From CAVPTL01 sp963727235 (lineage in GTDB: Bacteria > Actinomycetota > Thermoleophilia > Gaiellales > JAICJC01), in the NCBI GenBank assembly GCA_963727235.1, contig CAVSFZ010000020.1, positions 186,001-250,000 of the forward strand: a stretch of DNA of 64,000 bases, given 5' to 3'. A program made the translations under genes and the position numbers. A model generated the notes under the pieces. That model saw nothing but the letters and a program-made list of their open reading frames with translations. It was not told the DNA's origin and made no database searches. This document shows positions 59,147-64,000 of the stretch, piece after piece (within the stretch, counting starts at the first letter, position 1; each line of letters opens with the position of its first letter).

Positions 59147-60319
59147 ATGACCGAGATTCCTTCCACCTCCAAGCTCTACTTCGGCCCCTGGTACCGGCGA
59201 TCCCCGTACTTCGAATCCACGCTCCGCGCCGGCTGCAAGGCGTACGACATCTACAACAAGATGTACCTGCCCGCCGAGTACGACGATCCCAACATCGAGT
59301 ACCAGGCACTGCAGGACGGCGTCACGCTGTGGGACGTGGGCGTCGAACGCACGGTGCAGGTGAGCGGGCCCGACGCCGACCGCCTGATCGACATGGTCAC
59401 CTGTCGCGATCTCACCAAGTGCGCGATCGGTCAGGGCAAGTACATGCTGGTCACCGCCCCCGACGGCGGCATCGTCAACGACCCCGTGCTGCTGCACGTC
59501 GAGAAGGACAAGTGGTGGATGCAGCTGGCCGACTCGGACGCCGGGCTGTACACCCTGGGCGTGCTGGCAAACAGCGATCTGGACGCCGAGGTCAGCTATC
59601 CGGACGTCCATCCCGTGCAGGTGCAGGGGCCCAAATCCGGGCTGACGCTGGAGAAGATCGCCGGCAAAGGCATCTACGACCTCAAGTACTACTGGTGCGG
59701 CCACTTCCAGATCGGGGATATCCCCGTCGTGATCAGCCGCACCGGCTGGTCGGCGGTGCCGGGCTTCGAGGTCAACCTGCTGGATTACAGCCGCGGCGCC
59801 GACCTGTGGGACGCGATCATGGCCGCCGGCGAGGAGTATGCGATCCGCCCGATCTCGCCCAACGAGGCCCGCCGGGTCGAGGCCGGGATCTTCAACTGGG
59901 GATCGGACATCTCGCTCAAGGACACCCCGTTCCACGTCACCGGACTGGAGCGACTGGTCGAGGAGCAGCCTCAGGACTACATCGGCAAGGCGGCCCTGGA
60001 ACGCATCCGCGTCTCCGGCGTCGACCGCAAGCTGGTCGGGATCGAGTTCGACTCGACCGAGCCGCTGCCGGGAATACTCACCAGCTGGCCGGCGTACTCC
60101 AACGGCCGTGAGGTCGGCAAGGTGACCGACGCGGTGTGGTCGCCCGGCCTGGGCAAGAACATCGGCTACGTGTGGGTGCCGATCGAGCTGGCCGAGCCGG
60201 GCAACGCAATCTCGGCCGAATCCGAGCACGGCACCCTGACCGGGCGCACCGCATCCATCCCCTTCGTCGATCCGCGCAAGGAGCGTCCCGCCGCCGCACT
60301 CACTGGATCGGCCGGGTGA
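59147..60319 (+). CDS. Folate-dependent demethylase/aminomethyltransferase (DmdA/GcvT family)
   Basis: This 390-residue GcvT-fold protein belongs to a family that moves one-carbon groups from methylated substrates to tetrahydrofolate. RAGCKAYDIYNKMYLPAEYD and GVTLWDVGVERTVQVSGPDA near the start, the middle HPVQVQGPKSG and the later NEARRVEAGIFNWGSDI (the Glu of the folate site region) and DYIGKAALERIR resemble the DMSP-demethylase DmdA branch more than glycine-cleavage T protein, and no other gcv gene is present. AAAGG lies six bases before the ATG. The stop overlaps the amine-dehydrogenase-like gene (GTGA). Confidence 0.82.
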   Translation: MTEIPSTSKLYFGPWYRRSPYFESTLRAGCKAYDIYNKMYLPAEYDDPNIEYQALQDGVTLWDVGVERTVQVSGPDADRLIDMVTCRDLTKCAIGQGKYMLVTAPDGGIVNDPVLLHVEKDKWWMQLADSDAGLYTLGVLANSDLDAEVSYPDVHPVQVQGPKSGLTLEKIAGKGIYDLKYYWCGHFQIGDIPVVISRTGWSAVPGFEVNLLDYSRGADLWDAIMAAGEEYAIRPISPNEARRVEAGIFNWGSDISLKDTPFHVTGLERLVEEQPQDYIGKAALERIRVSGVDRKLVGIEFDSTEPLPGILTSWPAYSNGREVGKVTDAVWSPGLGKNIGYVWVPIELAEPGNAISAESEHGTLTGRTASIPFVDPRKERPAAALTGSAG

Positions 60320-62385
60320 GCGTGCGAGAGCCCCGCTTCGACGTCCTGTTCGAGCCGGTCGAGATCGGGCCGGTGACGGCCCGCAACCGCTTCTTCCAGG
60401 TGCCTCACTGCAACGGCATGGGCTGGCTTCACCCCAGCGGCCATGCCGCCATGCGGGGCGTCAAGGCCGAGGGCGGCTGGGCGGTGGTGTGCACCGAGGA
60501 GGTCGAGTTCCATCACTCCGCCGAGCACGCCCCGTACATCGAGGGCCGGATCTGGGAGGACGCCGACATCCCCGCTCACGAGCGGCTGGTCGAGCGCGTG
60601 CACGAGCATGGATCGCTGGCCGGCATCGAGCTGGTGCACGGCGGCATGATGGCGCCGAACCTGTACTCGCGCGAGTCGCCGATGGGTCCCGGCCACCTCG
60701 CGGTACACGGCACCGACCCGGTGCAGGCCCGGCGCATGACCCGCGAGGACATCGACGACCTGCGCCGCTGGCACCGGCAGGCGGTGGCGCGATCGCTGCG
60801 TGCGGGCTACGACCTGGTGTACGTCTACGCCGGGCACGGCCTCACCACCATCCAGCACTTCCTGTCGCGGCGGCTGAACGATCGCGACGACGAGTACGGC
60901 GGGCCGATCTCCCACCGCGTCAGGCTGCTGCGCGAGATGCTCGAGGACACGCTGGAGGAGGTCGACGGCCGAGCCGCGGTGGCCTGCCGGATCTGCGTCG
61001 ACGAGCTGGTCGGCGGCGACGGGATCCAGCGTGAGGAGATCTCCGAGGCCCTGGGGCTGGTGGGTGAGCTGCCCGACCTGTGGGACTTCATGGTGGGCGA
61101 CTGGGACTTCGACTCGAACACGTCGCGATTCTCCGAGGAGGCCTTCCAGGAGCAGTACGTCAGGGGCCTGAAGCAGTTCACGACCAAGCCGGTGGTGGGC
61201 GTGGGCCGGTTCACGTCGCCCGACACGATGGTGCGGATGGTGCGCGACGGCGTGCTCGACATGATCGGCGCGGCGCGACCGTCGATCGCCGACCCGTTTC
61301 TGCCCAAGAAGATCGAGGAGGGTCGCTGGCAGGACATCCGCGAGTGCATCGGATGCAACATCTGCGTGACCGGCGACTTCACCGCCACCCCGCTTCGCTG
61401 CACCCAGAATCCGACCATGGGCGAGGAGTGGCGGCGGGGCTGGCATCCCGAGCGGATCCGACCGAAGACCACCGACTCCACCGCACTGGTGGTGGGCGCA
61501 GGGCCGGCCGGCCTCGAGGCCGCGCAGGCGCTCGGCAAACGCGGCTACGACGTGGTGCTGGCCGAGGCGACCAGCGAGCTTGGCGGCAGAGTTGCCAAGG
61601 AGGCGCGCCTGCCCGGCCTCTCGGCGTGGATCCGGGTGCTGGACTACCGCAAGGGCCAGTTGGAGCAACTGCCGAACGTGGAGCTCGCGTTTGGCAGCGA
61701 GCTGACCGCCGACGAGGTGCTCGAGTACGGCTTCGACCACGTGGCGATCGCGACCGGAGCACGGTGGCGGAACGACGGCGTCGGCCGCTGGCACGTGCGC
61801 CCTATCGAGATTGACCCGGCCATGCAGGTGCTGACGCCCGACGACGTGATGGCCGGCGATCGGCCTCGCGGGAACAAGGTGGTGTTGTTCGACGACGACC
61901 ACTACTACATGGGCGGTGTGCTCGCAGAGCTGCTGGTGGGAGAGGGGTTCGACGTCACGCTGGTCACGCCCGAGTCACGCGTGTCGATGTGGACAGAGGC
62001 GACCATGGAGCAGCATCGCATTCAGAAGCGGCTGATCGAGATCGGTGTGACGATCCAGGCCACCCACACCGTGACCTCAGTCGGCGCCGAGCGGGTGACC
62101 GCCGCCTGTGCCTACACCGAACGCGAGCACGAGCTCGCGTGTGACAGCTTCCTGAACGTGACCGCCAGGCTTCCGGCTGACGCGTTGGGGGTGGCGCTGC
62201 GAGAGCGGTCGGCCGAACCGGGCGCACCCACGCTCAAGGTGATCGGCGACGCCTGGAGCCCGGGCACGATCGCCGCCGCCGTGTGGGAGGGGCACCGGTT
62301 CGCAGAAGAGCTCGGCGAACCGCCCTCAAACGGAGATCAGCCGCCGTTCCAGCGCGAGGTGATCGGGCTGGCAAACGACGGCTGA
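60316..62385 (+). CDS. Amine-dehydrogenase-like FMN/[4Fe-4S] flavoprotein (TMADH family)
   Basis: This 689-residue protein has the trimethylamine-dehydrogenase layout: an Old-Yellow-Enzyme-type FMN barrel (about 10-340), a [4Fe-4S] site Cys344, Cys347, Cys350 and Cys362 (CIGCNIC ... RC), then two dinucleotide-binding domains (VVGAGPAGLEAAQALGKRG). The catalytic Tyr-His-Asp set of the family is present as Tyr171, His174 (YVYAGHG) and Asp266, and the substrate-cage Trp as Trp263. Two other cage aromatics of trimethylamine dehydrogenase appear as Glu62 and Asp354, the latter as in histamine dehydrogenase as I recall it, so trimethylamine is an unlikely substrate. It is coupled to the folate-dependent demethylase. 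Confidence 0.85.
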   Translation: MSVREPRFDVLFEPVEIGPVTARNRFFQVPHCNGMGWLHPSGHAAMRGVKAEGGWAVVCTEEVEFHHSAEHAPYIEGRIWEDADIPAHERLVERVHEHGSLAGIELVHGGMMAPNLYSRESPMGPGHLAVHGTDPVQARRMTREDIDDLRRWHRQAVARSLRAGYDLVYVYAGHGLTTIQHFLSRRLNDRDDEYGGPISHRVRLLREMLEDTLEEVDGRAAVACRICVDELVGGDGIQREEISEALGLVGELPDLWDFMVGDWDFDSNTSRFSEEAFQEQYVRGLKQFTTKPVVGVGRFTSPDTMVRMVRDGVLDMIGAARPSIADPFLPKKIEEGRWQDIRECIGCNICVTGDFTATPLRCTQNPTMGEEWRRGWHPERIRPKTTDSTALVVGAGPAGLEAAQALGKRGYDVVLAEATSELGGRVAKEARLPGLSAWIRVLDYRKGQLEQLPNVELAFGSELTADEVLEYGFDHVAIATGARWRNDGVGRWHVRPIEIDPAMQVLTPDDVMAGDRPRGNKVVLFDDDHYYMGGVLAELLVGEGFDVTLVTPESRVSMWTEATMEQHRIQKRLIEIGVTIQATHTVTSVGAERVTAACAYTEREHELACDSFLNVTARLPADALGVALRERSAEPGAPTLKVIGDAWSPGTIAAAVWEGHRFAEELGEPPSNGDQPPFQREVIGLANDG

Positions 62386-62422
62386 TGACGGTCGACGTTG
62401 CTGTCGACTCGGGGGCGCCGGA

Positions 62423-62941
62423 CTATCGAGCGTACGTCACCATGGGGTAGCGACCGACGCGGGGCCGGGATACTCCACGGATCAGAACGGCTTCGAAGAT
62501 CAGGATCGCGACGGTCATTCCGACCGAGAAGAAGAGCGTCCACGGCGTGTAGGTCGTGAGCGCGCCGAGGCCCTGGGCCTTGGCGAACTCGTGTGCGATC
62601 AACTGCTGCAGCGCGATCGCTCCGACCTCGAACAGGAACAGTGTCAGCACTGTCTGCACGAGCGGCACACGGAACGTCGTCAGCAGCTGCAGGCCGCCCT
62701 TGATGAGCACAGCCTGAATCAGCACACCGGGGAGGATCAGCTTCAGCATGGCCACCGTGATCGAGCGAGAATCGCCCGAGACGATGTCGGCGGGGCTGAC
62801 CAGTCCGCCACCGGAGACATTGGTGAGGTTCACCCACTGGACGATGACTTCCTCGATCGCTCGAGTGGCCATGCCCGTCAGGAGAATCACACCGATGACG
62901 GTGACGATACTGAGGTTGGTATTGCGGGAGGAGTTGTTCAC
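62423..62941 (-). CDS. Multi-pass membrane protein of unknown function
   Basis: This 172-residue protein has about four membrane helices (VTVIGVILLTGMATRAIEE, LKLILPGVLIQAVLI, VQTVLTLFLFEVGAIAL, FFSVGMTVAILIFEAVLI) separated by short polar loops. It begins with a GTG preceded by GAGG at a short spacing. No family is recognised. The region upstream carries two copies of a CTGnCACAA ... GTCAACA element and palindrome copy 8. Confidence 0.65.
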   Translation of the reverse strand: MNNSSRNTNLSIVTVIGVILLTGMATRAIEEVIVQWVNLTNVSGGGLVSPADIVSGDSRSITVAMLKLILPGVLIQAVLIKGGLQLLTTFRVPLVQTVLTLFLFEVGAIALQQLIAHEFAKAQGLGALTTYTPWTLFFSVGMTVAILIFEAVLIRGVSRPRVGRYPMVTYAR

Positions 62942-62960
62942 ACCTCGGTTATCCGTGTGA

Positions 62961-63001
62961 CTGACACAATCGTCAACACCTCTGTCACAAATGCGTCAAC
63001 A
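62961..63001. repeat. Imperfect tandem repeat upstream of membrane protein gene
   Basis: Two near-identical elements, CTGACACAATCGTCAACA and CTGTCACAAATGCGTCAACA, lie side by side in the divergent region before palindrome copy 8. They are 20 to 21 bases apart, so they could present the same face of the DNA to a regulator. The function is not known. Confidence 0.45.
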
Positions 63002-63010
63002 AACATTCCC

Positions 63011-63043
63011 GTGAATAAAAGGTGCCTGGCACCATTTATTCAT
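63011..63043. repeat. 33-bp palindromic repeat, copy 8 (degenerate)
   Basis: The left arm has the standard GTGAATAAAAGGTGCC, but the right arm reads GGCACCATTTATTCAT, so two of 16 stem pairs are broken. It lies between divergent genes and, unlike its relatives, closes no reading frame. It appears to be a decaying member. Confidence 0.9.
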
Positions 63044-63057
63044 CTAGCCTTTGGGTG

Positions 63058-63943
63058 ATGCGCGGGAGGGTGACTGTTGGGGTGCCGATCGATTCGCTGG
63101 GGAAGCCCGGTGGGACGGAGTTGGCGCCCGAAGCGCTGCGGCGAGCCGGGATCGGCGAGGCCCTGGGCGCCCGCGACGCGGGCGATCTGGCCGTGCGGAT
63201 CGTCGGCACCGAGCGCGATCCACAGTCGGGAATCGTCGGCTACGAATCGTTCGTCGCCACCGGCCGGGGCATTCGCGACGGGATCGCGCCGCTGATCGCC
63301 GGCGGCGAGTACGTGACCGTGCTGGGCGGCTGCTGCGCGCTCATCCCGGGAGTGGCCGCGGCGCTCCGTGACACGGTCGAGCCGCCCCGTCGGTCTGGCC
63401 TACATCGACGGCCACATGGATACCTACACCAACGCCACCAGCCCCACCGGCGAGGCCGCCGACATGCCGGTGGCGATGGTGGTGGGAGCGGTCGACCCCG
63501 AGCTCACCGGACTGGGCGAGAGCCCGCTGATCGCCCCCTCGCGAGTCGCACTGCTGGCCCATCGCGACCGCGATGAGGCCACCGGGTACGGCGCGCCCAT
63601 GCCCGAAGACCTGGGAATCGCGATCTCCCACGACTGCGACGAGGTGCAGGCCGACCCGGCCTGGATCGGGGCGCACACGGCCGATCAGCTGGCCCGGGAT
63701 GACGGCCGGTTCTGGCTTTCGATCGACGTGGACGTGCTCTCGAGTGAGGCCTTCCCGGCCACCCCGGTGAAGCAGCCCGGCGGCCTCAGCGCCCGCGAGC
63801 TGATCGAGCTGGCGCGGCCGCTGGCGCAACATCCGGCCTGCCTGGGCGTGAGCCTGCTCTGCTACGACGTGGAGATGGACGACGCCGAGTCGACCGGTGC
63901 ACGCACCGTCGTGGGCGTGCTGGCGGGCGCGATCGGCAGCTAA
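63058..63943 (+). pseudogene. Arginase/agmatinase-family gene with a frameshift
   Basis: The first frame gives VGVPIDSLGKPGGTELAPEAL and VTVLGGCCALIPGVAAALRDT. At the CCCC run at 63385-63388 the frame changes, and the second frame continues GLAYIDGHMDTYTNATSPTG, LAISHDCDEVQA-like and FWLSIDVDVLSSEAFPATPV. Removing one C gives EPPVGLAYIDGH, the normal family order, so this is a one-base insertion or a sequence error. The later metal motifs (DGHMD, SIDVDVL) are kept, but the usual GGDHS is GGCCA here, so metal binding may differ. ATG 63058 or GTG 63055 may start it. Confidence 0.75.
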
Positions 63944-64000
63944 TCCGCGCGCTGCACGTCTTCGAGCAGCCGCTCGAAGTCAGGCCCGTCGAACTCCAGC
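63940..64000 (-). CDS. C-terminal fragment of a gene running off the right edge
   Basis: On the minus strand the last bases read FDGPDFERLLEDVQRAD followed by TAG, overlapping the end of the arginase-family gene by four bases. The amphipathic, acidic end is protein-like. The gene lies almost wholly outside the window and cannot be identified. Confidence 0.35.
   Translation of the reverse strand, partial: LEFDGPDFERLLEDVQRAD

Noticed and set aside
60166..61902. 578-codon minus-strand frame over the amine-dehydrogenase-like gene
   Set aside because: Shadow frame; the plus strand has every cofactor motif of the TMADH family.
37700..63043. The eight palindromes as a CRISPR array
   Set aside because: Spacing is kilobases with ordinary genes between; each unit is a single palindrome with no spacers or cas genes.

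Overview
The window is about two-thirds G+C or higher, densely packed and free of tRNA, rRNA, CRISPR or prophage signals. The gene families point to a high-GC actinobacterium, most likely of the Thermoleophilia/Solirubrobacterales type: actinobacterial MMPL exporter, DUF4389 membrane protein, NarL-type two-component pair, paired secreted Tad-like von Willebrand proteins, and many GTG/TTG starts. This placement is inferred from gene content, not from a marker gene. At least fifteen neighbouring gene pairs overlap by exactly four bases (ATGA, GTGA or TTGA), so most clusters read as translationally coupled operons.

Layout, left part. 1-2824: three tandem LacI-type proteins, the third without a DNA-binding domain. 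2851-7401: a redox island of two divergent operons. One encodes small membrane proteins, a ferric-reductase-like membrane protein, ApbE and a lipoprotein. The other encodes a ferredoxin reductase, a ferredoxin and a CxxCH haem protein. 7421-12992: envelope proteins (phosphodiester glycosidase, double beta-propeller, SHOCT protein, HtrA protease) and a universal stress protein. 13086-18479: a three-domain regulator (RecA/KaiC-like, HTH, cupin), an MMPL exporter and a histidine kinase/response regulator pair. 18565-20381: a TetR/cupin pair with a near-consensus promoter and two matching operators, then a cupredoxin-like secreted protein. 20481-27915: cNMP/CBS/nucleotidyltransferase protein, DUF4389 protein, P1 peptidase with an ABC exporter, and polyphosphate kinase.

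Middle and right part. 27994-31504: an operon of oxalate-CoA-ligase-like enzyme, ketopantoate-reductase-like enzyme and diaminopropionate ammonia-lyase-like enzyme. 31557-41849: methyltransferase, membrane proteins, secreted GH5 glycosidase, 1-Cys peroxiredoxin, GT87 transferase, MFS transporter and SDR. 41893-46899: secreted proteins, including two paralogous Tad-like vWA proteins, one frameshifted. 46896-48744: solute-binding lipoprotein and small proteins. 48769-55413: a fatty-acid beta-oxidation operon (fadA-fadN-fadE-fadD like). 55460-62941: paired membrane proteins, HtrA protease, a broken glycosyltransferase, a methyltransferase, a DmdA-like/amine-dehydrogenase-like operon and a membrane protein. 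63058-63943: a frameshifted arginase/agmatinase-family gene.

The most striking structure is a family of eight near-perfect 31-33 bp palindromes (core GGTGCC-T/A-GGCACC, ends GTGAATAA/TTATTCAC). All lie between 37.7 and 63.1 kb. Their stems vary by paired, compensating changes, and they directly supply stop codons to several flanking genes. The same part of the window carries four broken genes. No gap exceeds 300 bases.
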